From: CBDDBX01 sp965225955
GTDB taxonomy: Bacteria; Acidobacteriota; Aminicenantia; UBA2199
NCBI GenBank assembly: GCA_965225955.1
Contig: CBDDBX010000022.1
Location: 1 to 40,869, forward strand
DNA length: 40,869 nt
Reading direction: 5' to 3'
Positions within the stretch are counted from its first letter, which is position 1. Every line of letters begins with the position of its first letter. The position numbers and the translations under genes were made by a program. The notes below the pieces were generated by a model that saw nothing but the letters and a program-made list of their open reading frames with translations, made no database searches and was not told where the DNA came from. This document shows positions 1 to 7,625 of the stretch, piece by piece.

Positions 1-2186
1 CCGCACTCTTTCCAGTGTCTGAAATAGTGGACCCCATCATCTACACCCATACCAAGAAGAGCCGGCAGAACGACAACATTGAAGAAGTTGAACTGTATAT
101 CAAAAATTGCCATTATTCCAAAAGTAAGAGCCAGACCTGTAAATAGTGGAGATAGTACCCATAGTGTATCTTTGGCAGAGCCGAGATTAAGCCATACAAG
201 AATAAACACCCCAAGGAATGTAAGAAGTGTCAGGAGTGTTGTTTCGCTGGTTACGATCCACAATATCTCTGCAAAAACTGCAGTCTCACCAACAGGGCCT
301 TCTATACCTTCAGGCATTTTCAGGTTGTACAGCTCTTCTGTAAAGGCCATTGCATTTCTTCCATCTTTACGGTCAACACCAGGATGAATTGTAAGTATGA
401 AGCGTCCGGTATGATCTTTGGTCATAAGAGGCTTTTTAATAACATCAGGTATATCTGCAATAGTAGGTGCCGAAGTGTCAGTGTTCCAGTTTACAATCCT
501 GTCTATCCACTGTTTTTCTGTACCATCTTTAATTTTGTTTGTCCATTTTGCTGCTTTTCCTTCAGAGTTAACTACCTCATCCCTTATCTCTTCAAGGAGT
601 TCAGTTCTCTCTTCAAAGATATCAGCAGAAGGGGAGTAATCTCTTATACTTCTTACCCTTCCTATTTTGGTTTCTTCACCTTTTATCTTCTTGTTTTCAT
701 TAATTGTACTGGTTAACTGATCCAGAGCTTTTACATCTTTTGCAATATAGATTGCTCCGGGAGACATGGAGCCTGAATAAACTTTGTTCTGCCTTGCTCT
801 GATCTCTTTTTTACCTGGTATCTTTGATTTATCGAACTGCAGGTTTCTGAAGTTGTAATCAAAGCCAAGGAAATTAATGGCAGTAATAAGACCTGCAATA
901 ATTACGAAGGTAAATGCGAATGTAGTCTTTCTGCTTATAACTTTTGCTTTTCCATTAATTGATGTTCTGGGTTTAAGGAGTTTCAGTTTTGTTGCAAGAA
1001 CAAGAGCCGGAGGCAGAGCTGAGAACATTGCCATAAGAACAGTAACAATTGCTATTGCAGTAATAATACCGAATTCAGAGAATCCCTTAAAATCAGACAC
1101 AACAAGTATTACAAGAGAAAGAGCTGTAGTAAGACCTGATATAAGAACTGAAGAGCCAGTAGAAAGGAAGGTCTCTTTTAGTGAGGTTGCTACATCTTTA
1201 TTGCATAACTCTGTTCTGAATCTTTTAACAAGGTGTATGGAGTAATCGACACCCATACCGAAAAGTATCAGTAGCAGAAATGAAGTTATTATATTGAGGC
1301 TTTTTACAGTTACCGGTACAAAAGCAAATCCCCATAGAAGCCCTATGGCAAGAGGGTAAATCACTATCAGAACCGGTGCAAGGGATCTGAAACTGTAAAG
1401 AAGCAGCAGTATTATCAGAACTGAAGCTACAGTGCCGGTAATACTGAGATCCGAGGTTATAAGCCTGTATTCATCAAGTTTATTTTTGTGAGACCCGCCA
1501 ACACCGGCCCATATTGATTTATCCTGCTTCAGCTTATCTGCTATACCGGTAAGTTTACCGAAGAGTTTTCTGATGTTACCCAGGCTGGTGATACCTTTTG
1601 AGGTTCTCACAAGCATACCCATTACAGTGCCATCGCTGCTCTTGTGGTACTTGTCCATACCTGCAAGCTGTTTAAGTTTTACTGAAAGATCCTCGTTGTC
1701 TTCACGATCACTCCAGGTCTCCTCTTTCTTCTCTTCCAGAAAGTTGGCACCTGAAGGGCTGAGTTCTGCTTTTCTTGCGATTACCTTATCAAGAATTCTT
1801 TCAAGGTAGTCGTTTGATATAAGAGAAAACTGATACTTCTCAATAAAGTCAATCGGCCATGTATGGTCAACTGAACTTATTCCATTAAGTTTTGATATCT
1901 CTGCAGCTGTTCTTTTAGTTATTTCCAGTAATCTCTCTTTATCTTTACATTCAATAAGAAAGGTGAAATAACCACCATCACTTACTACATTTTTAAGTTC
2001 TCTTGTATTAACTGCGGCTTTACTGTGTCCTGGCAGAAGTCTTATCAGATCTGTTTCGAGTTTGATTTTTTTGACCTGAAGTACTGCAGGTACTGAAAGT
2101 GCAAGTATTATAACTGTAATTATGAATGGGTGACGCATAGACTTAGCGCAGTACCATTCAGTGATTTTTCTTAATATACTACTCAT
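1..2186 (-). CDS. MMPL/RND-superfamily exporter, 3' end beyond window
   Basis: An open frame of 728 codons runs from an ATG at 2186 to the left edge with no stop, so the C-terminus is missing. It encodes a polytopic inner-membrane protein: one membrane helix at about residues 18-36, a large periplasmic loop, then a helix bundle containing GMGVDYSIH (about residue 312). A second loop and a second bundle with GMGVDDGVHYFRH lie close to the edge. The duplicated G-x-GVD motif is the RND/MMPL signature, where the Asp residues relay protons. Members of this family move lipids or hydrophobic compounds, for example HpnN for hopanoids. The gene lies 15 bases after the mlaC-like gene and is surely co-transcribed with it and the tolC-like gene. 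Roughly 50-120 residues should lie off the edge. The family is sure; the substrate is unknown. Confidence 0.9.
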   Translation of the reverse strand, partial: MSSILRKITEWYCAKSMRHPFIITVIILALSVPAVLQVKKIKLETDLIRLLPGHSKAAVNTRELKNVVSDGGYFTFLIECKDKERLLEITKRTAAEISKLNGISSVDHTWPIDFIEKYQFSLISNDYLERILDKVIARKAELSPSGANFLEEKKEETWSDREDNEDLSVKLKQLAGMDKYHKSSDGTVMGMLVRTSKGITSLGNIRKLFGKLTGIADKLKQDKSIWAGVGGSHKNKLDEYRLITSDLSITGTVASVLIILLLLYSFRSLAPVLIVIYPLAIGLLWGFAFVPVTVKSLNIITSFLLLILFGMGVDYSIHLVKRFRTELCNKDVATSLKETFLSTGSSVLISGLTTALSLVILVVSDFKGFSEFGIITAIAIVTVLMAMFSALPPALVLATKLKLLKPRTSINGKAKVISRKTTFAFTFVIIAGLITAINFLGFDYNFRNLQFDKSKIPGKKEIRARQNKVYSGSMSPGAIYIAKDVKALDQLTSTINENKKIKGEETKIGRVRSIRDYSPSADIFEERTELLEEIRDEVVNSEGKAAKWTNKIKDGTEKQWIDRIVNWNTDTSAPTIADIPDVIKKPLMTKDHTGRFILTIHPGVDRKDGRNAMAFTEELYNLKMPEGIEGPVGETAVFAEILWIVTSETTLLTLLTFLGVFILVWLNLGSAKDTLWVLSPLFTGLALTFGIMAIFDIQFNFFNVVVLPALLGMGVDDGVHYFRHWKEC

Positions 2187-2201
2187 ATCTGGTTCCGGTA
2201 T

Positions 2202-2804
2202 TTACGAATCTTTTCTATGTTTTGCAATCTGTCTTTTCAGCTGTTCAATAACTGCTTCAAAAGTTTTCTTTCTGAATAATCTGTTAAACTGTTTCTTATA
2301 GTTACGTACTGTGTTGACGTCATCTACGATGTAGTTAACAACAAACCAGCCTTTTTTACTCTTTTCCATCTGGTATACCAGAGACAGGTTGTCATCTTTG
2401 TAAAAAGCAGTTGTTTCCACTTTGGCTTTATTTTCAGTAATCTCCTCTTTTCCATATTCAAAGCGGTCAGCTCTGTATCTTCCGGCTTTTTTTAGAGAAG
2501 AAACTTCAAGAAGTTCCTGAAAAGTTGATCTGAAGGTTTTCATCTGCACGGGGGTCAGTTTTTTACTGAATTTTTCAGCTACCTTACCTGCAATTGCAGG
2601 GAAATCTGTCATGCTGTTAAGAATTGCCATTATTCTCTTCTCTTTTTCAACATTTAGTTTGCCACTCTCTTTGAGAATAGAGGAGACTTTTTCGTTAGAT
2701 TTCTGAATAACACTCATAGGAGTTTCTTCAGATTGTAGTGCTGTTGATGATGCCAGCAGCATAATTGAAAGAACTGAAACTTTAATCAATTTGTATTTTT
2801 TCAT
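2202..2804 (-). CDS. MlaC/Ttg2D (HpnM-like) periplasmic phospholipid-binding protein
   Basis: This is a 200-residue protein with an N-terminal signal peptide (about residues 1-24, ending near STALQ). The mature part has the layout of the MlaC/Ttg2D family: helices with an 'LTPVQMKTFRSTFQELLE' block (about residues 83-100), then a beta-rich half with 'GWFVVNYIVDDV' (about residues 151-162). Family members bind a lipid in the periplasm and hand it between membrane complexes; HpnM does this next to the RND protein HpnN. The start ATG has GGGTGA just upstream and overlaps the end of the tolC-like gene by 23 bases, which implies translational coupling. Because it sits between a TolC-type channel and an MMPL pump, it is probably the periplasmic carrier of that system. 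It might instead be an independent lipid carrier. Confidence 0.85.
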   Translation of the reverse strand: MKKYKLIKVSVLSIMLLASSTALQSEETPMSVIQKSNEKVSSILKESGKLNVEKEKRIMAILNSMTDFPAIAGKVAEKFSKKLTPVQMKTFRSTFQELLEVSSLKKAGRYRADRFEYGKEEITENKAKVETTAFYKDDNLSLVYQMEKSKKGWFVVNYIVDDVNTVRNYKKQFNRLFRKKTFEAVIEQLKRQIAKHRKDS

Positions 2805-4176
2805 TTTTCACCCACTTCAGGTATTTTTTTATGTCGCCCATTTTATAAGCCAGTTGTGCAATGGAAATATTAAGTTCTGTCTCTTTTTTTATTTCCAGCC
2901 CCTTCAGCTCATAATAGGCTTTGTAAGCTTTAATCAGTGTGGCAACTTCCCCAATACCGGCTTCCCAGTTATCAAGGCTAAGTGTCAGCCATGACTTTGC
3001 AGCTTTCAGGGACTTCCTGAGTGATTTCAGGAGTCTGTATCTTTCATCTGTTTTCTGTAAAGAGCTTCTGAATTCAAGTCTGATCTTCTCTTTAAGAAGA
3101 GTGGATTTGTTCTGCAGAATCTCTCTCTCTTTTCCGGTTTTTCTCCAGGCAATTTTCTTTTTAACAGGATTAAGATCCCATTCCATTCCAAGAAAAGCTC
3201 CCACGCTTGTATAGTTGAAGGGGTCGTAAGCAAAGGGGTTTTTCTGGTCTGTTCTGTTGGGAGCATGCCCCCAGGAGAAACCACCACCAATATAGATAAC
3301 AGGTTTCATATCGCTTTTAAAATATTTCTGTTTATAGTTAAGCGCCAGAGCAGCACTCTTAAGACCTTCCATAGAGAAGTGTGAGGTTACTACTTTTTCT
3401 GATGTAGTATTCAGCTTCTCTTTTTTAAAACTGAAGGCCGGAAGTTTACTGGCAACTGGTGCAAGTGCTTCTTCAGATGTGATTCCGGTTAAAGCTTTAA
3501 GCAGCTCTTCTGCTCTTGCTACTCCATTCAGGCTCTGAAGGTGCTGGGACTCAATAATATACTTATTTGCTTTAACTTCCAGGAGCTGGGAATCATCAAC
3601 TTCAGAATCTTCATCTTCAAGTAGCTTTTCCACCTCTTTCTGGAGTTTGTCAAAATTCTTTTTAAGATCTTTTGCTACTTTAACGGCTTTTCTGGCTCCT
3701 GCAAGAGCCCAGTATGCTCTTATTGTATCAAAACTGACTTTCTCAATTGTTTCCCTTTTACGGGCTACAGAAACTTCTACTCCTTTTCTTGCTGCACTCA
3801 TCGCTGCTGAAGCTCTTCCAAAAGTCAGAACCGGCTGAACAATTTTCAGATCAAGCTTATAAAAGGGGCCAAGTCCATCCAGATCTGTCTGGTTATCCTG
3901 AGAACTGAAAATGTCACCTCTTGCTTCAGGAACAACTCCGGTTTTTCCACTTAACTTCAGAACCGGTACGAAACGGCTCATTCTGACTTCTTTAATGAGA
4001 AGCTGGGTTTTTGCTACTTCAAGGGAGCTGTTTTTTACCGAAGGATGAACAGACATTACCTTACTTAGAGCCTCTTCAAGAGTGATCTGCTTTACGTCTG
4101 AATCGGCACTGATAGTACTACTGATAATTAAAAGACATAATAGAGTTGTTGTAACTGTTTTCAGATTGTGTTTCAT
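2782..4176 (-). CDS. TolC-family outer-membrane efflux protein
   Basis: The 464-residue product begins with a signal peptide (about residues 1-24, ISSTISA then DSD). 'ITLEEALSKVMSVHPSV' follows, the typical opening of TolC-family proteins. Long amphipathic helical stretches alternate with two strand-forming segments in the internally duplicated TolC pattern (about residues 60-125 and 290-345), and the length is normal. TolC proteins form a trimeric channel through the outer membrane and periplasm that serves inner-membrane pumps. This is the first gene of the unit with the mlaC-like and MMPL genes. An 11-base leader carrying AGGTGA follows a predicted promoter with a palindromic operator. No membrane-fusion (adaptor) gene is present nearby, which is unusual for a TolC system. 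Confidence 0.9.
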   Translation of the reverse strand: MKHNLKTVTTTLLCLLIISSTISADSDVKQITLEEALSKVMSVHPSVKNSSLEVAKTQLLIKEVRMSRFVPVLKLSGKTGVVPEARGDIFSSQDNQTDLDGLGPFYKLDLKIVQPVLTFGRASAAMSAARKGVEVSVARKRETIEKVSFDTIRAYWALAGARKAVKVAKDLKKNFDKLQKEVEKLLEDEDSEVDDSQLLEVKANKYIIESQHLQSLNGVARAEELLKALTGITSEEALAPVASKLPAFSFKKEKLNTTSEKVVTSHFSMEGLKSAALALNYKQKYFKSDMKPVIYIGGGFSWGHAPNRTDQKNPFAYDPFNYTSVGAFLGMEWDLNPVKKKIAWRKTGKEREILQNKSTLLKEKIRLEFRSSLQKTDERYRLLKSLRKSLKAAKSWLTLSLDNWEAGIGEVATLIKAYKAYYELKGLEIKKETELNISIAQLAYKMGDIKKYLKWVKNEKIQID

Positions 4177-4180
4177 TGCT

Positions 4181-4222
4181 CACCTGCAGATCTATTTTAT
4201 CACCTGCAGGTGTGGTTTGCAA
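4181..4222 (-). promoter_or_regulatory. Promoter and palindromic operator of the tolC-mlaC-MMPL unit
   Basis: On the minus strand TTGCAA (4217-4222) and TAAAAT (4194-4199) are separated by exactly 17 bases. Inside that spacer lies the perfect 12-base palindrome CACCTGCAGGTG (4201-4212). A second copy of its half, CTGCAGGTG (4181-4189), lies 20 bases downstream, overlapping the predicted transcript start (about 4187) and the ribosome binding site. A palindrome between -35 and -10 is where dimeric repressors such as TetR or MarR family members bind. No regulator gene lies next to it. The promoter boxes and repeats are seen directly; regulation is inferred. Confidence 0.6.
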
Positions 4223-4243
4223 TAGTTAGTGAGCGTTTATTTA

Positions 4244-4957
4244 TTAAATGTCGAACTTATAATCCAGAGCTTTTTTATAACCCGCTTCATCATCCACATC
4301 CAGCCAGAATCTGCTTCCAATATCCATTGTCAGGGCATTGCCTTCAGCAGCCAGAGTCTTAATTCCCCCGGATAGTGAAAACTCACCGGAACCGGCACTC
4401 TTTTCAATAGCATCAAAGAGAACCGGATTACATTTAAACATACCTGTATCGAACGCATTGTAGCGCTCAATCAGCTTGTTTATATCAACAATTCTGTTGC
4501 CTTCCTGAAATACTCTGGTCACATCTTCCATGTCAACAAGAGGGTTGTTGTCAATTCGTGTGTCAACTCCGAGAATGATCCCATTATGGTTCATCTGTTC
4601 ATTAATAAGATCGCGCAGTATTGAAGGATCAAAAAGATGGTCAGACATGAGAAGAAGGAAATTTTCTCTGAGATACTTCTTTGCAGCAAGTACTGAAAGG
4701 CCGTTTGGTTTTGTCCATTCAGGGTTGAATACTATTTCTATCGGGATATTGTACTCTTCAGAAATATGCTTAAGATGTGGCTCAAGTTTTTCCCTGTTGT
4801 ATCCGGTAACAACAACAAACTCTTTAATTCCGGCACTGTGCGCCCTTGTTATAGTCCATTCAATAAGAGGTTTCCCTTTAAGAGTTATCATGGGTTTTGA
4901 GTCTCCCATATCAGATAATCTGGTGCCCATTCCTGCTGCTATAATCAGTGCTTTCAA
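4244..4957 (-). CDS. Sugar/polyol-phosphate nucleotidyltransferase, IPCT-like
   Basis: The product has the nucleotidyltransferase fold, with ALIIAAGMGTRLSD at the N-terminus and a Lys-Pro pair near residue 21. The middle segment 'NPLVDMEDVTRV', preceded by 'LLMSDHLFDP', resembles cytidylyltransferases that make CDP-inositol (IPCT) or CDP-activated phosphonates or phosphoalcohols. I chose the TTG at 4957 (about 237 residues) because GAGGAG lies 5 bases before it and because the protein then starts right at the nucleotide-binding strand. A frame extending to 5014 would include the promoter region. The gene is 77 bases downstream of the SGNH gene and has its own promoter-like sequence. It probably activates a headgroup or sugar for an envelope polymer. 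The exact substrate cannot be read from sequence. Confidence 0.8.
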   Translation of the reverse strand: MKALIIAAGMGTRLSDMGDSKPMITLKGKPLIEWTITRAHSAGIKEFVVVTGYNREKLEPHLKHISEEYNIPIEIVFNPEWTKPNGLSVLAAKKYLRENFLLLMSDHLFDPSILRDLINEQMNHNGIILGVDTRIDNNPLVDMEDVTRVFQEGNRIVDINKLIERYNAFDTGMFKCNPVLFDAIEKSAGSGEFSLSGGIKTLAAEGNALTMDIGSRFWLDVDDEAGYKKALDYKFDI

Positions 4958-4985
4958 TCTTTTCTCCTCATTAATATAAACTCTG

Positions 4986-5014
4986 AAGCTATCACCTTTA
5001 ACGGGGAAAGTCAA
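4986..5014 (-). promoter_or_regulatory. Predicted promoter of the nucleotidyltransferase gene
   Basis: On the minus strand TTGACT (5009-5014) is followed by a 17-base spacer and the weak -10 box TAGCTT (4986-4991), preceded by TG one base upstream (extended -10). The predicted start near 4979 leaves a 22-base leader with GAGGAG. It lies in the gap after the SGNH gene, so the gene could be transcribed both by read-through and from here. Confidence 0.4.
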
Positions 5015-5034
5015 GATTGGATAAATTGTGGAAT

Positions 5035-5967
5035 TCAGTTTGATTTACTTATTACCGGAGCAACTTTCTGCATCATTAAATGTGTGAATTTTATAGCACC
5101 TTTAGTCTGAAGATGAATATTATCTGCAAAATCATCCTGTTCGTAGATAGTATTACTGCTGAGATCCAGGAAATTGTGATTGTACCTGCTGACTATGGAT
5201 TTTATGCGTTCAATGTGTTTGCGGAATCTTTTTTCTGAACTGTTATTTTCAATAAAGTACGGGTGAGTCGGGGATTGCACAAGAAAGAACCTGATATTCT
5301 TCTTTTTCAGAAAAGAGCAGAGTTCATCAAGTGCTTTGTAGTGTTTCTCCTGCATGAACTTCATCGTCTGTTTAAGGTGAAATGGGTTTTTATCTGCATT
5401 TTTGACTGTCAGCGGAACACCTCCTGCAAAATCGAAACATAGAGATTTGCTGTGCCCTGGATCGCTGTATTTTCTGAGGGTTTCAGCTCTTTTACTGATG
5501 GCAGATAAATTGTATCTTGTTAAATAAAAATACCAGTCAGGCCATTGATTAATGTATCTGTTCATACGACTGATAGAAGAACTGAAATCAGGGAAGGAGT
5601 GCTCATTATTAAAATCCACCGGAGATGTAGCAGTTATTATAACTTTTGGAGAATATCTGTTCACATAGTAGCGGGCCAGCATAAGTATAGCTTCGATATT
5701 GAGGCTCCAGACAGATAGATTCAGAAATTTTGAAGTTCCTGTGCAGGATGCAATGGTGTCAGAGTTTACGTTATTTAATGAAATTGAAGAACCCAGAACT
5801 ATCAGATCCGGGTTTTCAGGCTTGAGGTTTCTTATATACCGGGCTTTTGAATCAAAACTTATACGATTGGTGAGGAGCGGTTCAGAGTTTTCCGGTATAA
5901 GGGTTATCATAAAGGCAGCTGTAATTGCAGCTGGGATAAGGAGTAAGGTAAGTTTCTTAAAAACCAT
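5035..5967 (-). CDS. SGNH-type acyltransferase partner of MBOAT (DltD/AlgJ-like role)
   Basis: This is a membrane-anchored extracytoplasmic protein of 310 residues with one N-terminal helix (about residues 5-25). 'LIVLGSSISLNNV' follows (about residues 55-67); its GSS resembles the DltD GSS motif and SGNH block I, which holds the catalytic Ser. Near the C-terminus 'DDFADNIHL' supplies the D-x-x-H block with candidate catalytic Asp and His. Such proteins take an acyl group delivered by the MBOAT partner and pass it to a cell-surface polymer. The ATG at 5967 overlaps the last 11 bases of the MBOAT gene and has GGAGAG upstream; a longer frame to 6000 has no such support. Distant members are very divergent, so the family call rests on motifs plus context. 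Confidence 0.75.
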   Translation of the reverse strand: MVFKKLTLLLIPAAITAAFMITLIPENSEPLLTNRISFDSKARYIRNLKPENPDLIVLGSSISLNNVNSDTIASCTGTSKFLNLSVWSLNIEAILMLARYYVNRYSPKVIITATSPVDFNNEHSFPDFSSSISRMNRYINQWPDWYFYLTRYNLSAISKRAETLRKYSDPGHSKSLCFDFAGGVPLTVKNADKNPFHLKQTMKFMQEKHYKALDELCSFLKKKNIRFFLVQSPTHPYFIENNSSEKRFRKHIERIKSIVSRYNHNFLDLSSNTIYEQDDFADNIHLQTKGAIKFTHLMMQKVAPVISKSN

Positions 5968-7378
5968 TGTATATGAACTCTCCGGGAATCGTGGAACCAT
6001 TGTTTATGATAAGTGTTGCGGTAACTGCAGAAACAAGAACAAAGTATAAGGTCCACCTGATAAGAGTATGACTCTTCTTAATATATTTTTCGAAAAGTAT
6101 TGTAAACAGTGTAAAGAGTAATGGAGCAATGAGGCTGGGCATGTTAAGTAATTCAGGCATTATTGATGGGATCTTTGGGATTCCTTTAATACCTCTGGTA
6201 ATAGTGCTCAGAGCGTCGCCTGTAGAGGAGGCTCTGAACAGTACCCATAAAACTGTAACTGTCAGAAAGGTTACAGATATTCTGAAATACTTCAGAGCCC
6301 CGGTTAACTGATTAAACCGGAATTTTTTTATAACTCTTTTTCTCAGTTTTTTTGTTACAAAACCAATTGACAGTATCACTCCGTGAATAGAGCCCCATAG
6401 AAGAAATGTTACAGTGAAACCGTGCCACAGGCCGCAAATTGTCATTGTGAGAACTGAGGACAGGGTGTAGTTGATATAGTCACTCCTTATGCCTCTGAAC
6501 CTACCGGATAGTTTCATGGCCAATGGAAGGAAGATGTAATCCCTCAACCACTGGGTAAGCGTGATGTGCCATCTTTGCCAGAATTGAGACAGACTGGTTG
6601 CACTGTATGGTTTGCTGAAGTTTTCCGGTAACGGAATGCCTGCAAGTCCCGATAATCCAATAGCTATATCGGTGTAACCGGAAAAATCCATATAGATCTC
6701 CAGAGAGTAGAGAAAAATTGCTATTGTAATTAAAGGATCACCGTCAGAGCCCTGAGTCGAAAAAGCACTACTTGTGAAAGTTGCCAGATAATTGGCTATT
6801 GCAAATTTCTTTAATAACCCTACACCTGTTCTTCTAAGAGATTCAACACGAAGATTGTAACAGGAGAGATCTTTATCAGCTGCCAGATTACTGAAAAAAT
6901 TACCTGCCCTCTCAATAGGTCCTGCAACCACAGAGGGAAGATACAGGTAATAGAGAAGCAGTCGGATAATACTGCTTATATGTGTAGTATTGCCTCTGTA
7001 ACAATCAATAAGGTAGCTGATTTTTCTGAAGGTGAAATATGAGATTCCCAGGGGAAGTATGATAGCATCACCCTCAAATTTAAGTCCGGTTTCTGAAACA
7101 GTATGCAGAAATTTAAAAAGAAAGAGAGGAGTAAGGTTCAGTAAGATAGCTTTTACAAGCTGGTTACGTTCAGGTTGTCTGCTGAAACTTCTTGTAAAAT
7201 ACATATCTCCTGCAGTGGTCAGGGTAATTAATAACATGTTCAGTGGTGAATAAAGTGTATAGAAAATTATTGAACCAGCAGAGAGTATCTTCCACTTGCC
7301 TGAAACAGATGTGAAGAAACAGAGAGCAATATAGGAGAGAGTTGCAATGCTTATGAACAAGGGATTTGTAAATATCAT
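5957..7378 (-). CDS. MBOAT O-acyltransferase (DltB/AlgI family) with C-terminal FIYNGF motif
   Basis: The 473-residue polytopic protein has the MBOAT core: 'PYSATSLSQFWQRWHITL' (about 257-274), then 'LRDYIFLPL', then 'GLWHGFTVTFLLWG' with the invariant His at 319. This is the AlgI/DltB/PatA arrangement. These enzymes move an acyl group from a cytoplasmic thioester across the membrane. The last six residues are FIYNGF (468-473, Tyr 470), matching the FIYNEF-type C-terminal hexapeptide of DltX. That motif's Tyr carries the acyl group between MBOAT and the extracytoplasmic transferase, and in many systems it is fused to the MBOAT. The SGNH partner follows with an 11-base overlap. The ATG at 7378 has GGGAG 9 bases upstream. 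The acyl group is unknown; acetyl is most likely. Confidence 0.9.
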   Translation of the reverse strand: MIFTNPLFISIATLSYIALCFFTSVSGKWKILSAGSIIFYTLYSPLNMLLITLTTAGDMYFTRSFSRQPERNQLVKAILLNLTPLFLFKFLHTVSETGLKFEGDAIILPLGISYFTFRKISYLIDCYRGNTTHISSIIRLLLYYLYLPSVVAGPIERAGNFFSNLAADKDLSCYNLRVESLRRTGVGLLKKFAIANYLATFTSSAFSTQGSDGDPLITIAIFLYSLEIYMDFSGYTDIAIGLSGLAGIPLPENFSKPYSATSLSQFWQRWHITLTQWLRDYIFLPLAMKLSGRFRGIRSDYINYTLSSVLTMTICGLWHGFTVTFLLWGSIHGVILSIGFVTKKLRKRVIKKFRFNQLTGALKYFRISVTFLTVTVLWVLFRASSTGDALSTITRGIKGIPKIPSIMPELLNMPSLIAPLLFTLFTILFEKYIKKSHTLIRWTLYFVLVSAVTATLIINNGSTIPGEFIYNGF

Positions 7379-7491
7379 TTTTTTGCTGCTCCCGGGGTAT
7401 AGTTAACAGGTCTTTTCATACCGGACGCAGGAGCTGGAGTAAATCTTTTTAGCAGGCCTTTAATAATGGGTATCTCAACGCTTTTTTTCAT
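7375..7491 (-). CDS. Possible 38-residue peptide coupled to the MBOAT gene
   Basis: A 38-codon frame starts with MKKSVEIPIIKGLLKRF, continues with a Pro/Ala-rich and basic stretch, and ends in TGA that overlaps the MBOAT start as ATGA. It begins about 27 bases after the predicted transcript start of the strong promoter at 7525-7554, so it would be the first frame on the mRNA. It has no membrane helix, so it is not a DltX-type microprotein. No Shine-Dalgarno is visible. It could be a coupling leader peptide, a small accessory protein, or chance. I do not recognise any relative. Confidence 0.35.
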   Translation of the reverse strand: MKKSVEIPIIKGLLKRFTPAPASGMKRPVNYTPGAAKK

Positions 7492-7524
7492 TAGTTGCTG
7501 TTACCGGACAATGGTTCTATAGAA

Positions 7525-7554
7525 ATTATAGAGTATGTAATGAGAGAGTGTCAA
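7525..7554 (-). promoter_or_regulatory. Strong sigma-70 type promoter for the MBOAT-SGNH unit
   Basis: On the minus strand a perfect TTGACA (7549-7554) and a perfect TATAAT (7525-7530) are separated by 18 bases. The predicted start is near 7518, giving about 140 bases before the MBOAT ATG and about 27 before the small upstream frame. An 11-base palindrome, GTCAATTTGAC (7550-7560), overlaps the -35 box. An inverted repeat with arms GACTCT and AGAGTC (7558-7579) lies just upstream; either could be an operator. Confidence 0.75.
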
Positions 7555-7614
7555 TTTGACTCTTTCTGTGAGTAGAGTCTACGGCTGATAATTTTTATTT
7601 TACATTTAGTGGTG

Positions 7615-7620
7615 TATAAT
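7615..7620 (+). promoter_or_regulatory. -10 box for a leaderless secreted-protein gene
   Basis: A perfect TATAAT preceded directly by TG lies five bases before the ATG at 7626. Transcription from it would start at or next to the first base of the start codon. I see no good -35 box at the normal spacing and no Shine-Dalgarno. Together with similar sites at 12242, 16193, 23571 and 23646 this suggests leaderless mRNA. Confidence 0.5.
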
Positions 7621-7625
7621 ATTAT

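Noticed and set aside
79..1809. Several plus-strand open frames of 70-120 codons
   Set aside because: They lie opposite the continuous MMPL/RND frame, which has recognisable motifs from 2186 to the edge; they have no motifs or ribosome binding sites.
7599..7604. TTTACA as -35 box for the gene at 7626
   Set aside because: It is only ten bases from the TATAAT box, too close for a normal sigma-70 promoter.
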